A DNA stretch of 64,000 nt from Denitromonas sp. (lineage in GTDB: Bacteria; Pseudomonadota; Gammaproteobacteria; Burkholderiales; Rhodocyclaceae): the NCBI RefSeq assembly GCF_034676725.1, contig NZ_JAUCBR010000004.1, positions 186,001-250,000 of the forward strand, given 5' to 3'. This document shows positions 35,401 to 43,166 of this stretch, one piece after another. Within the stretch, counting starts at the first letter, position 1, and every line of letters begins with the position of its first letter. The notes under the pieces were generated by a model. That model saw nothing but the letters and a program-made list of their open reading frames with translations. It searched no databases and was not told where the DNA came from. The position numbers were made by a program, and so were the translations under genes.

Positions 35401-36916
35401 CCCAGGCAGCGATCAGGTTGCGATAAGCCTCGTTCAGCCGCAGGTTGTCCTTGTCCAGCCCGATATAGGCGACCTCGTTCCCGCCGGAACCGCCGCCTCC
35501 GTCGGCCATGAGCGGGTTCAGGTTGTTGGCGCGGGTTTCTGTACCGAAAGCATCGTAGCGAATGTAGAACGCACCCGGATCGCGCTCCGCGAGGGCTTCG
35601 GCCATGCCGGTAGTGTCGGCCCAGGCATCAAGCATTTCGTCGAGCAGCGCCCACTGGGCATCGCGGGTGGTCGCCGCGCTGTACTGGGCGAGCAGCCCGG
35701 CAAGCCGGCTGGACTGGGTGGCTGCTTCACGCAGGTCGCGCACATTGCCCGAACCCATCATGTTCGGCAACGCTTGCGCCGTCTCACTCACAGCGATGGT
35801 GTCGCCGAACTCGCGGTAGAAGTTGCTGCTCGCCAGATTCAGGTTGGCGACGGTGCCGGTGGTGTTGTCGGTGCGGGTAAAGGTAGCCGTGGCGGTTTGC
35901 TGGTTGCCGCCGGCCAGGTTGGTGGTGCTCGCCGTCTCGTTCAGGCCGATCGAGGCGATGCCCGCGTCGGTCAGGCTCATCAACTCGCCCGCGTCCGACA
36001 CCCCGTCCTGATCCAGATCGCGCCAAACCTGCACATTGGCAAACTGCGCATCGTTGGCATCGAACACGCCATCGGCGTTGCTGTCCAGATCGCGCAGGGC
36101 ATCGAAGCCGTCGGAGGCCTTGGTGCTGTCGGATTTCACATAGTCGATGCCGAACAACTCCGCGCCCGAGTCGATGCTGCCGTTACCGTCCTTGTCCAGC
36201 ACCAGCAAACCGTCATCGCCCTTCACCCAACCCGTGCCGCGGCGCGTACCGTCGCCGTTGTGGTCGAAGAGGACGGTGCCGTCGGCGCCGATGGTTTCGA
36301 TGCCGTCGCCGTCGAGGTCGAGGGCGAGGGGGTCGCGGGGGAAAACAAACTCTTTCGCTCGTTCGATCAGATCAGCAATCTCCGAGTTTAGGTCCACAAT
36401 AGCGTCCCAAAGATTATCCTTGATCACGCCAAATGCATCCTTAACGGCATCTGCGAACCAGTCAGAGATTCCTATATCTGATTTAGATACACCAGCCTCA
36501 TCGGCCGCATGAATCCCTTTCCAAATCTGGTATTGATCCTCCGGATTATCACCCTTATTGGCGGGGTCAAATATTGAGCGTGCAATTGCACCTGCAAAGC
36601 CCAAGTCATCTGCCCTTCCTTGAGCGTACCCGGCTCCATGCTTCAGAACCCAGTCGGGGAATCCCAGCGCCTTACCAACTACGGCATAATTGTAGTTCCC
36701 AAAATCTGCATACTCAGGGTCAATCTGCTTGTAGTCCATCGAAACGTTTGGTGGGAGATGGCCGTCTTTGTTATTTCTAACGACCTCATAAAACCATGCA
36801 ACGGTTTCTGACGGTGTATGCGTGCTTTGATATTGAATCGCTATTGTTACGTTGTTTTGTATAGAGGCTCCAGTCGGCGCAGGCCCACTATATCCAAAAT
36901 TTTCCTCACTAGACAT
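32468..36916 (-). CDS. Giant RTX protein with N-terminal toxin-44-like domain
   Basis: 1482 residues. The N-terminal part (about 40-150) has the pattern of polymorphic toxin type 44: AWFYEVVRNN, MDYKQIDPEYADFGNYNYAVVG (cut), HGAGYAQG. After a hinge there is a calcium-binding stretch (DPLALDLDGDGIETIG, DKDGNGSIDSGAELFG, DLDQDGVSDAGEL), then from about residue 715 many RTX nonapeptides (GGAGNDYLSG type) alternating with four copies of a TYVFGRGDGQDTV... related domain at about 738, 938, 1158 and 1355. The C terminus is a probable type I secretion signal. It is secreted, if at all, by the HlyD/HlyB pair encoded upstream. An outer membrane TolC is not in this window. Confidence 0.92.
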   Translation of the reverse strand: MSSEENFGYSGPAPTGASIQNNVTIAIQYQSTHTPSETVAWFYEVVRNNKDGHLPPNVSMDYKQIDPEYADFGNYNYAVVGKALGFPDWVLKHGAGYAQGRADDLGFAGAIARSIFDPANKGDNPEDQYQIWKGIHAADEAGVSKSDIGISDWFADAVKDAFGVIKDNLWDAIVDLNSEIADLIERAKEFVFPRDPLALDLDGDGIETIGADGTVLFDHNGDGTRRGTGWVKGDDGLLVLDKDGNGSIDSGAELFGIDYVKSDSTKASDGFDALRDLDSNADGVFDANDAQFANVQVWRDLDQDGVSDAGELMSLTDAGIASIGLNETASTTNLAGGNQQTATATFTRTDNTTGTVANLNLASSNFYREFGDTIAVSETAQALPNMMGSGNVRDLREAATQSSRLAGLLAQYSAATTRDAQWALLDEMLDAWADTTGMAEALAERDPGAFYIRYDAFGTETRANNLNPLMADGGGGSGGNEVAYIGLDKDNLRLNEAYRNLIAAWDQKMHILEAFNGEYFFSLPEEEADPVSMDVVGLREDSTSAAETWAGGRRTLVISYAQQQLNFLQQSYDALKQSVYEGLLTQTRLKPYLDAVELVIDENGISFDFTAVGALFESNRSADPKNTLVDLIELTRNGGVLLNAGWNGIELLKTWAAEASGNATLETVLENFEVKFGSGSVSGSAMDSTLFGSTSTDYLYGQSGDDQLVGSAGNDYLYGGNDNDLLIGGAGNDFLSGDAGSDTYVFGRGDGQDTVYNYDIGASVDTIVLSGGLLPEEVSLSRMSDNLIVSIVGTTDKLTVQSYFNQDAAGPYVVDQIRFENGTIWDVATVKTLVLQATTGNDTLYGYATDDVLDGQGGNDYLYGKAGNDTLNGGAGSDQVHGEDGNDNLDGGFGNDYLYGGNGSDTLVGGADNDYLYGGNDNDVLTGGAGNDYLSGDAGSDTYVFGRGDGQDTVYNYDTAVGSVDVIALSGGLLPSEVSLSRTGDNLVLSIIGTTDKLTVQSYFNQDAAGPYVVDQIRFENGTIWDVTKVKLLVSQGTLGDDQMYGSVGDDVLDGLDGNDSLYGKAGNDTLIGGAGNDSLQGEDGEDILDGGAGNDYLTGGNGSDSLDGGAGADHLTGGNGNDNLIGGADNDYLYGGNDDDVLTGGAGNDYLSGDAGSDTYVFGRGDGQDTVSNYSSSANDVDVVLLTGGLLPSEVSLSRMSDSLVVSINGTTDKLTVQSFFNQDAAGPYVVDQIRFENGTIWDVAAVKTLVQQATAGNDYLYGYATDDVLDGQDGNDYLYGKAGNDTLSGGAGSDQLQGEDGNDSLDGGVGNDYLQGGNGNDVLVGGADNDTLYGGNDDDVLVGGIGNDYLSGDAGSDTYVFGRGDGQDTVYNYDTAAGSKDALKFEAGIAADQLWFRKLGNDLEVSVIGSSDSVRVANWYSGGAYRLDEFETAGGDVLLDSQVDNLVSAMAAFAPPAAGQTTLPQNYQEALSGVIAANWQ
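32800..34760. repeat. Four-fold repeat within the RTX gene
   Basis: Near-identical DNA blocks of about 590-660 bp recur with centres near 32850, 33440, 34100 and 34700, each coding for an RTX nonapeptide array plus the FGRGDGQDTV / VQSYFNQDAAGPYVVDQ-type domain. This indicates recent duplication or gene conversion and is a likely site of copy-number change. Confidence 0.8.
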
Positions 36917-36920
36917 ATCT

Positions 36921-37247
36921 CTACCCCTTTACATTGAACTTGTTAAAAATGATTTTCGAAATTCGTCTTGAAAGAAATGGAACAAAAAACATGGAAACGC
37001 AAAATACAATTGACACAGCCATAACAACTACCACTCCGCGCCCCAAGTCATCTTCGGCTCCAGATATTTCCGGAGAAACAAGCATCAATTCAACCAGCCA
37101 CCCGGAAAATAAACTCATGAGAACGACGATAAAAATAGACAAGCATATTGAGGCAATCCAAATCACTACCTCTACAAAAACAGACACTCCAGTTTTATTC
37201 TTTACTTCCACAATCAACGTCCCTGTAAAATTTGTGCAGCGCACCAC
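36921..37247 (-). CDS. Small AT-rich membrane protein next to the RTX toxin-like gene
   Basis: 108 residues with two hydrophobic helices (VFVEVVIWIASICLSIFIVV and VVVVMAVSIVFCVSMFFVPF) and a basic C terminus. It lies 4 bp upstream of the RTX gene start. Codon use and base composition are markedly more AT-rich than the surroundings, like the N-terminal part of the RTX gene. No family recognised. Its position next to a toxin-type domain makes an immunity role possible. Confidence 0.6.
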   Translation of the reverse strand: MVRCTNFTGTLIVEVKNKTGVSVFVEVVIWIASICLSIFIVVLMSLFSGWLVELMLVSPEISGAEDDLGRGVVVVMAVSIVFCVSMFFVPFLSRRISKIIFNKFNVKG

Positions 37248-37292
37248 GACTTTGCTTCAATGAGCATCCAGTGAGTTAGGCGATCGTGTTGA

Positions 37293-38708
37293 TTACCGCT
37301 CCCCCAAACTCTCATTAACCGTAGTCATCACCGGACTCAAGAAATACTCAATCACCCGCCGCTCGCCGGTCTTGATCTCGGCGGTAATCGCCATGCCCGG
37401 TGTCAGATTCACGATGCGCTCGTCCACCTTGAGCGTGCTCCGTTCAAGCTTGAGCCGGGCCGGGAAGACCAGCCCGCGCTGTTCGTGCTCGACGGCGTCG
37501 TTGGAGACGAAGGTGACCTGGGCGGGAATGGTGCCGTAGCGGGTGAAGGGGAAGGTCTCGATCTTCACTTCGGCCGTCTGGCCGGCCTGGACGAAGCCGA
37601 CGTCCTTGTTCTCCAGCACGGCGTCGACTTCGGCGGCGTAGTCGCTGGGGACGATGACCATCAGCGGCTGGGCTTCGGTGACCACCCCGCCCTGGGTGTG
37701 GATGGCCAGTTGCTGCACGGTGCCGGCGACCGGAGCGGTGAGCTGCATGAGGCGGGATTTGTTTTCGGTTTTGGCCACTTCGGCAGTGAGGCTGGCCACT
37801 TGTTGTTTGGCTTCGGCCAGCTCGGCGGTGACGGTGCGCAGGTATTCGGCTTGCCAGGCGTCGCGGGCGCCCCGGGCCTGGGCGATGGTCTGGGCCAGTT
37901 CGGCGGCCTTGGCGCGCTGGTAGGCGAGGTCACGCTCGGTTTCGATGCGGGCTTGTTGTTGTTCGAGCCAGGCATGGCGGGAGACGAAGGCTTTGTCGAC
38001 CAGGCCTTTGTAGTCTTGCTCGCGTTGTTGATGGATGGGCAGCGTGGCTTGAAGCTTGGCAACGAGCTGGCCGGTGGCGTGTTGTTCGGCGCGGGCGCGG
38101 GCGTGTTCGGATTCGAGCGCGGCGAGGCGGGTGCGGTATTCGGCCACCTGGCGCACCAGCAGGTTGGCTTCGGCGGCGTGGCGCGTGGGCGGGATGCCGT
38201 CCATGGCCGGGAGCGTTGGCGGGCGATGGCTGTCGAGCGCGGTGAGCAGCGCCTCGACCCGGGCGGCGCGCAGGCGGGCGGTGGTCAGGGCTTCTTTGGC
38301 CTGGGTGTCTGCGGCGCCGGCGTCGGTGGCGTCGAGCTCCACGAGCAGGTCGCCGGCCTGGACGGTTTGCCCGTCGGAAACGTGAATGGCACGCACGACG
38401 GCGGTGTCGATGGGCTGGATGATCTGTGCGCGGGTGCTGGGGATGACCTTGCCGGTGGCCACGGCCACGGTGTCGATGCGGCCGAAGGTGGCCCATAGCA
38501 GTGCGATGAGAAAGGCGGCCATCAGGGTCCACAAGATGACGCGGGGGAGCGGGTTGGGCGGGGAGTCTTGCAGTTCGAGCGCGGCGGGCAGGAATTCACG
38601 CTCCAGCGCGCTGCGTTTGGGCGGGGTCATCTGGCGACGGGCTTGCCAGGCGGCGGAGAAGACGCGGCGGTATTTGCCGAGCAGGTCGAGGGTGGCGGAG
38701 GTGGTCAT
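37293..38708 (-). CDS. Type I secretion membrane fusion protein (HlyD family)
   Basis: 471 residues from ATG 38708 (MTTSATLDLLGKYRRVF). Cytoplasmic N terminus, one membrane helix (RVILWTLMAAFLIALLWATF), lipoyl-like half motifs (VVRAIHVSDGQTVQAGDLLVEL), a long coiled coil rich in Ala/Gln/Glu, and a C-terminal beta barrel ending EYFLSPVMTTVNESLGER. It bridges the ABC exporter to TolC. It is transcribed from the exporter side and followed by the small membrane protein and RTX gene. Confidence 0.95.
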   Translation of the reverse strand: MTTSATLDLLGKYRRVFSAAWQARRQMTPPKRSALEREFLPAALELQDSPPNPLPRVILWTLMAAFLIALLWATFGRIDTVAVATGKVIPSTRAQIIQPIDTAVVRAIHVSDGQTVQAGDLLVELDATDAGAADTQAKEALTTARLRAARVEALLTALDSHRPPTLPAMDGIPPTRHAAEANLLVRQVAEYRTRLAALESEHARARAEQHATGQLVAKLQATLPIHQQREQDYKGLVDKAFVSRHAWLEQQQARIETERDLAYQRAKAAELAQTIAQARGARDAWQAEYLRTVTAELAEAKQQVASLTAEVAKTENKSRLMQLTAPVAGTVQQLAIHTQGGVVTEAQPLMVIVPSDYAAEVDAVLENKDVGFVQAGQTAEVKIETFPFTRYGTIPAQVTFVSNDAVEHEQRGLVFPARLKLERSTLKVDERIVNLTPGMAITAEIKTGERRVIEYFLSPVMTTVNESLGER

Positions 38709-38734
38709 TGGTCGGAGGCTCCGCTGGGGCGGTG

Positions 38735-38803
38735 TTGGCGGGATGAATCCCGCCCTACGGGGGTTATCGCGGCAGCGCGTCGTAGGGCCGGATTCATCCG
38801 GCC
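38735..38803. repeat. REP doublet on the HlyD side of the RAYT gene
   Basis: TTGGCGGGATGAATCCCGCC, then after 23 bp GTAGGGCCGGATTCATCCGG. Same arrangement and orientation as the doublet at 39288-39357 on the other side of the transposase gene. Confidence 0.9.
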
Positions 38804-38814
38804 GTGGATGTTTC

Positions 38815-39264
38815 CTAGAGCCATGTGGCGTCCCAATGTGGATACTGCCCAATCTTCTCGACCAAACCGGCACGCAACGGATTGGCAACGATGTAACGGG
38901 CGATGGCGTGCACGTCTTCGTCGCTTCGCACGGCGTGGTCGTGGTAGGCGCGTTGCCAGAGCGGGCCAGCGGTGCGGCGATGGCGGTTGAGGCGGCGGGC
39001 GCTTCGGCCTTTGAAGTCGTGAATCAGTCTTGCCAGCGACGCCTGTACCCCGAGGACGAACAGCCAGTGGAGATGGTCGGGCATGAGCACCCAGGCGAGC
39101 GTTTTGGTTTGGGCAGTCGCGTCGCCGCGGCGCATTTCGCGAATGGCGAGTCGCGCGCATTCGAAGTCGGCAAACACGGGTTGGCGGCCGGCGGTCACGA
39201 TGGTGACGTGGTAGGCGTGGCCGGCGAGCGAGCAGCGGCCACGGCGCAGGGCGTCGTATGTCAT
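38815..39264 (-). mobile_element. REP-associated tyrosine transposase (RAYT, Y1/HUH family)
   Basis: 149 residues. The HUH pair is HLH at residues 64-66 in MPDHLHWLFVL, and the catalytic tyrosine is probably Y107 in LWQRAYHDHAVRS. SARRLNRHRR and ARYIVANPLRAGLV are typical of RAYT/TnpA_REP. It is flanked on both sides by REP doublets that are its likely substrates. It lies between the HlyD and HlyB genes of the type I locus, so it probably splits or was captured by that operon. Confidence 0.93.
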
Positions 39265-39287
39265 GCGGTGCGCGTTCCGTGAGCGGG

Positions 39288-39357
39288 TTGGCGGGATGAA
39301 TCCCGCCCTACAAACGGCGTAGCGCTGGCGCGTCGTAGGGCCGGATTCATCCGGCCA
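39288..39357. repeat. REP doublet on the ABC-exporter side of the RAYT gene
   Basis: TTGGCGGGATGAATCCCGCC, about 23 bp, then GTAGGGCCGGATTCATCCGG; a copy of the doublet at 38735-38803 with similar spacer ending GCGCGTC. Confidence 0.9.
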
Positions 39358-39387
39358 TCGGTGTTTGAGGTCAGCACATTCACCCCC

Positions 39388-41550
39388 TCACCCCTGCTGC
39401 AACGCATAGAGTTTGGCGTAGGTGCCGTTGGGGCGTTCCTTGAGTTCGCCGTGGTGGCCTTCTTCGATCAGCTCGCCTTTGTCGAGCACCAGGATGCGGT
39501 CGGCGTCTTTTACGGCCGAGAGGCGGTGGGCGATGATGATCACGGTGCGGCCTTTGCAGATGTCGCGCATGTTCTGCTGGATGATGTGTTCGGACTCGTA
39601 GTCGAGCGCGCTGGTGGCCTCATCAAAGATGAGGATGCGCGGGTTGGTGAGCAGTGCGCGGGCAATGGCGATGCGTTGGCGCTGGCCGCCGGAGAGCGTG
39701 GCGCCGTGTTCGCCCACGGCGGTATCGTAGGCTTCGGGCAGTTGCATGATGAATTCGTGGGCACCAGCGAGTTTGGCGGCGGCGATGACGTGCTCAATGG
39801 GCGCACCGGGGTCGGTGAGCGCGATGTTGTCGCGAATCGAGCGGGCGAAGAGCACGTTCTCCTGCAGCACCACGCCGATCTGGCGGCGCAGCCAGACGGG
39901 GTCGGCCAGGGCGAGGTCGACTCCGTCGACCAGCACCCGCCCGCGTTCGGGCACGTAGAGGCGCTGGACGAGCTTGGTGAGCGTGCTCTTGCCCGAGCCC
40001 GAGCGCCCGACGATGCCCACCACCTGCCCGGCCTCGATGGCGAAGGCGATACCGCGCAGCACCTCGGAGCCATCGGGCCGGTAACGGAAGCGCACGGCGT
40101 CGAATTCGATCCGCCCTTGCATGGGCGGCAGCGCGGCGCGGCTGGCGGGGATTTCAGTGCGGGTGTTGAGGATGTCACCGAGCCGGGCCATGGAAATGCC
40201 GGTTTGCTGAAACTCTTGCCACATGTTGGCCAGGCGCATGATGGGCTGGGCGATGCGCCCGGCGAGCATGTTGAAGGCGATGAGCCCGCCGACGGTAAGC
40301 GCACCGTCGATCACCTGGTAGGCCCCCAGCCACAGGATGCCGACGGTGACCAGTTTGTTGATGAGGCCCACGCCCTCGGAGGCCCAAGCGCCCAGGCGCG
40401 TGACGCGAAAGCCCGAAGCCACGTAGCCGGCGAGCTGGTTGTCCCAATGGCGGGTGAATTGCGGCTCGACGGCCATGGCCTTGAGCGTGTGGATGCCGCT
40501 GACCGATTCGACCAGGAAGGCCTGGTTGTCGGCCCCGCGGTTGAACTTCTCGTTGAGGCGGCGGCGCAGGATCGGCGTGACCGACAGCGACAGAATGGCG
40601 TAGAGCGGGATCGAGCCGAGCACGATCCAGGTGAGCGTCATCGAGTACCACGCCATCACGGCGAGGAAGACCACCGAGAACAGCAGATCCATGACCAGGG
40701 TGAGTGCCGAGCCAGTGAGGAACTGGCGGATATGCTCCAGCTCGCGCACCCGGGCGACCGAATCGCCCACGCGGCGCGCTTCGAAGTACGACAGGGGCAG
40801 CGCGAGCAGATGCTTGAACAGGCGTGCGCCCAGTTCGACATCGATTCGACTGGCGGTATGGGCAAACAGGTAGGTGCGCAGGCCCGAGAGCAGACCTTCG
40901 AACACCGTGACCACCAGCAGGCCGATGCCGATCACGGTCAGCGTTGAATAGCCCTTGTGCACCAGCACCTTGTCCATCACCACCTGGAAGAACAAGGGGG
41001 TGACCAGCGCAAACAACTGCAGGAAGAAGGCCGCCACCAGCACTTCGGAGAGCAGCTTGCGGTACTTGACGATGGCCGGGATGAACCACGAGAAATCGAA
41101 GCGCGCCAGCTCGGCGGCCAGCGAGGCACGCGAAGTCAGCAGAATGAGCCGCCCGCTCCAGCGCGCGTCGAAATCCGCCACCGGCAGGATCTCGGGGCGC
41201 GAGGTGCGCGGGTCGTGAATGAGCACGCGCTGGATGTCGTCGGGGGCGTGCTCGGCGTCGGTCTCGACCCGCGCCAGAATGAAGAAGCTCCCGTCCTTGC
41301 CGAGTGCGATGGCGGGCAAGGCCATGCCAGCCAGTGCCGCCAGCGAAAAGCGCCCGGCCTTGGCCTTGAGACCGGTGCTGCGCGCGGCGCGCAGTAGCGC
41401 CGGCTCATCGACGGCAGCGCCAACCGGCGCGAACTCATGCGCCAGCTGCGACGGATCGACCGCCACGCCGTGCATCCGGGCGAGCATCGCAAGGCATGCC
41501 AGACCGGTATCGGTGTCTTGAGACACGCTGACCTCTTTCGTTGTTGTCAT
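39388..41550 (-). CDS. Type I secretion ABC exporter (HlyB family)
   Basis: 720 residues from ATG 41550. N-terminal C39-like domain without the catalytic cysteine ([19 protein letters not shown]), as in HlyB, so it does not cleave a leader. Membrane domain with six helices, then an ATPase with [16 protein letters not shown] (Walker A), [13 protein letters not shown] (signature) and [13 protein letters not shown] (Walker B). It exports the RTX protein encoded downstream in the same direction. Confidence 0.95.
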   Translation of the reverse strand: MTTTKEVSVSQDTDTGLACLAMLARMHGVAVDPSQLAHEFAPVGAAVDEPALLRAARSTGLKAKAGRFSLAALAGMALPAIALGKDGSFFILARVETDAEHAPDDIQRVLIHDPRTSRPEILPVADFDARWSGRLILLTSRASLAAELARFDFSWFIPAIVKYRKLLSEVLVAAFFLQLFALVTPLFFQVVMDKVLVHKGYSTLTVIGIGLLVVTVFEGLLSGLRTYLFAHTASRIDVELGARLFKHLLALPLSYFEARRVGDSVARVRELEHIRQFLTGSALTLVMDLLFSVVFLAVMAWYSMTLTWIVLGSIPLYAILSLSVTPILRRRLNEKFNRGADNQAFLVESVSGIHTLKAMAVEPQFTRHWDNQLAGYVASGFRVTRLGAWASEGVGLINKLVTVGILWLGAYQVIDGALTVGGLIAFNMLAGRIAQPIMRLANMWQEFQQTGISMARLGDILNTRTEIPASRAALPPMQGRIEFDAVRFRYRPDGSEVLRGIAFAIEAGQVVGIVGRSGSGKSTLTKLVQRLYVPERGRVLVDGVDLALADPVWLRRQIGVVLQENVLFARSIRDNIALTDPGAPIEHVIAAAKLAGAHEFIMQLPEAYDTAVGEHGATLSGGQRQRIAIARALLTNPRILIFDEATSALDYESEHIIQQNMRDICKGRTVIIIAHRLSAVKDADRILVLDKGELIEEGHHGELKERPNGTYAKLYALQQG

Positions 41551-41645
41551 GCATCGCCTGCGGACAGGCAAGAGGGGCGAGGATAACCGCGGAAATATGC
41601 TGTTGCAATTACGCAAAAGTCATAGAAACAGATTTTTCAGCGGTG

Positions 41646-41845
41646 TTGGCGGGTTGAAACCCGCCCTACGATGGGGTGCAGCGGGCGTCGCACGGCGACG
41701 ATGCAAGCGGCGTAGGGCCGGATTCATCCGGCCGACTACGGTGGGATATGGCGGGCGTCGCACGGCTGCGGTGCGAATGCGTAGGGCCGGATTCATCCGG
41801 CCATCAGTGCCTCGGATGGCATTGGCGGGTTGAAACCCGCCCTAC
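41646..41845. repeat. Four REP units in tandem arrangement
   Basis: TTGGCGGGTTGAAACCCGCC at 41646, GTAGGGCCGGATTCATCCGG at 41712 and 41781, TTGGCGGGTTGAAACCCGCC at about 41822. The section from about 41671 to 41802 is a roughly 68-bp tandem duplication (both copies with GCGGGCGTCGCACGGC). They occupy the gap between hybE and the exporter gene; no gene is seen in 41551-41841. Confidence 0.85.
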
Positions 41846-42363
41846 TTGCCGCGCAGGAAACGGCGGCGACCGGTGTCGATCTGAGGAGCTTCGGGTTCGG
41901 GGGGCGGCGCCGGTGGCGTTAGCGCGGTATCGACTGCGCTATGGATGACCGCTTCGGCACTCGCCATGTCGGGCAGGCCGGAGACGCTGTTGAGGAGGGG
42001 GAAGTACTGAAACGCGGGAAGCATCCCATCGCTGGCATCGGCGATGAAGGGAAGCACGCCGACAGGCAGTGCGACCGCGCTACGGGTGCCGGCGGAGACG
42101 TTGGCCCACAGCGCGCCGCCGCCGGGCAGGAGCATGAGTTGCACGCACCAGGGGGTGACGAGGCCGCCGACCCAGTCGCCGTCGATGCGTTCGAAGCGCA
42201 GCGCGCGCACCTGGAGCGCGTCATTCACGAAGGGCAGGCCCTGCATGGCGGTGCGCCAGACGGTGTCGAAGTGGGCCTGCACTGTGCGCTGCGGCGACAT
42301 GCCCCACGGCGTGGCGATGACCGGCGGGGGCGGTGTCCAGGCGGGTTTGCGGAACTGGCCCAT
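41842..42363 (-). CDS. hybE: HybE-family hydrogenase assembly chaperone (hyb cluster)
   Basis: 173 residues. HybE-family pattern: MQGLPFVNDALQVRALRFER, DWVGGLVTPWCVQLMLLPGG, VALPVGVLPFIADAS. Second HybE-like protein of the window (the other is HoxT). The start overlaps the stop of the preceding hypC homologue (TGATG). It is last gene of the hybOABCD operon; its 3' end abuts a REP. Confidence 0.9.
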   Translation of the reverse strand: MGQFRKPAWTPPPPVIATPWGMSPQRTVQAHFDTVWRTAMQGLPFVNDALQVRALRFERIDGDWVGGLVTPWCVQLMLLPGGGALWANVSAGTRSAVALPVGVLPFIADASDGMLPAFQYFPLLNSVSGLPDMASAEAVIHSAVDTALTPPAPPPEPEAPQIDTGRRRFLRGK

Positions 42364-42641
42364 CAGTGGCGGCCTTCGGCCAGGTCGGTGAAATAGCGCT
42401 GGGGGTCGTAGTTGCCATCGAGCGAGGCGGCGAGCGCTTCGAGGGCTTCTTCAATGAGGGCGAGCTGTTCGGCGTCGACCACTTCCTTGGCGAAGCCGAG
42501 CTGCACCAGCACCCAGGTACCCACGGGCTGGGTGCCGACGAAGAGCATGTTCACCCGCTCGCGCCGCTCGCCGCGCGCGACGATGGCGATGTCACCGCCG
42601 GCTTCGAGTGCGACCACCTGCATGGGGATGGACAGGCACAT
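42363..42641 (-). CDS. hybG: HypC/HupF-family chaperone of the hyb cluster
   Basis: 92 residues starting MCLSIPMQVVALEAGGDIAI. Met-Cys N terminus of the HypC family; QPVGTWVLVQLGFAKEVVDA is the conserved core. It probably serves HybC. It overlaps hybD by 1 bp and hybE by 1 bp. Whether it equals E. coli HybG or HupF functionally cannot be decided from sequence alone. Confidence 0.92.
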   Translation of the reverse strand: MCLSIPMQVVALEAGGDIAIVARGERRERVNMLFVGTQPVGTWVLVQLGFAKEVVDAEQLALIEEALEALAASLDGNYDPQRYFTDLAEGRH

Positions 42642-43165
42642 CAGGCGGCCTCGGCGCGGCGGGGGGTGCAGGGTACGCCGGCGCTGTGCAGCGCGCTGAC
42701 GATGGCGGCTTCGGCGTCGGGCAGCGCGGCGGTCACCGCCTCGGTGAGCGCCATGCAGGTATCGACGCTGACCGGTTGCACGCCCACCACCACCACCCTG
42801 CCCGGCGCGCGGTCGGTGAAGTGCAGCGTGGCGAGTACATCGGAGAGGCCCACCTGATGCGGCGAGAGCTTGGTGCGGAAGAAGGCGGGCACGTCCTCGT
42901 CCTTGAGCACCACCACGCTGGCCGGCGGGCGGCCGGTGCGCACGCAGTCGGCGATCACCAGCAGGTCGAGGTTTTCGAGCTCTTCGAGCATCTCCATGGC
43001 GCAGGTGCCGCCGTCGAGCACGGTGACCCACTCGGGCAGGCGGTAGCCGGCCTCGATGCGCTCGACGAGGCGCACGCCCGCGCCTTCGTCCGACAGGAGG
43101 ATGTTGCCCACGCCGAGCAGGGCCACTCGGCGCGGGGCATCCGGGGAGGCGGTGGCGGCGTGCAT
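42641..43165 (-). CDS. hybD: Hydrogenase-2 maturation protease HybD
   Basis: 174 residues. RVALLGVGNILLSDEGAGVR contains the nickel-recognising Glu; DLLVIADCVRTG and SPHQVGLSDVLAT complete the metal-binding set. It removes the C-terminal peptide of HybC. It lies 1 bp after the hybC stop. Confidence 0.94.
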   Translation of the reverse strand: MHAATASPDAPRRVALLGVGNILLSDEGAGVRLVERIEAGYRLPEWVTVLDGGTCAMEMLEELENLDLLVIADCVRTGRPPASVVVLKDEDVPAFFRTKLSPHQVGLSDVLATLHFTDRAPGRVVVVGVQPVSVDTCMALTEAVTAALPDAEAAIVSALHSAGVPCTPRRAEAA

Positions 43166-43166
43166 G

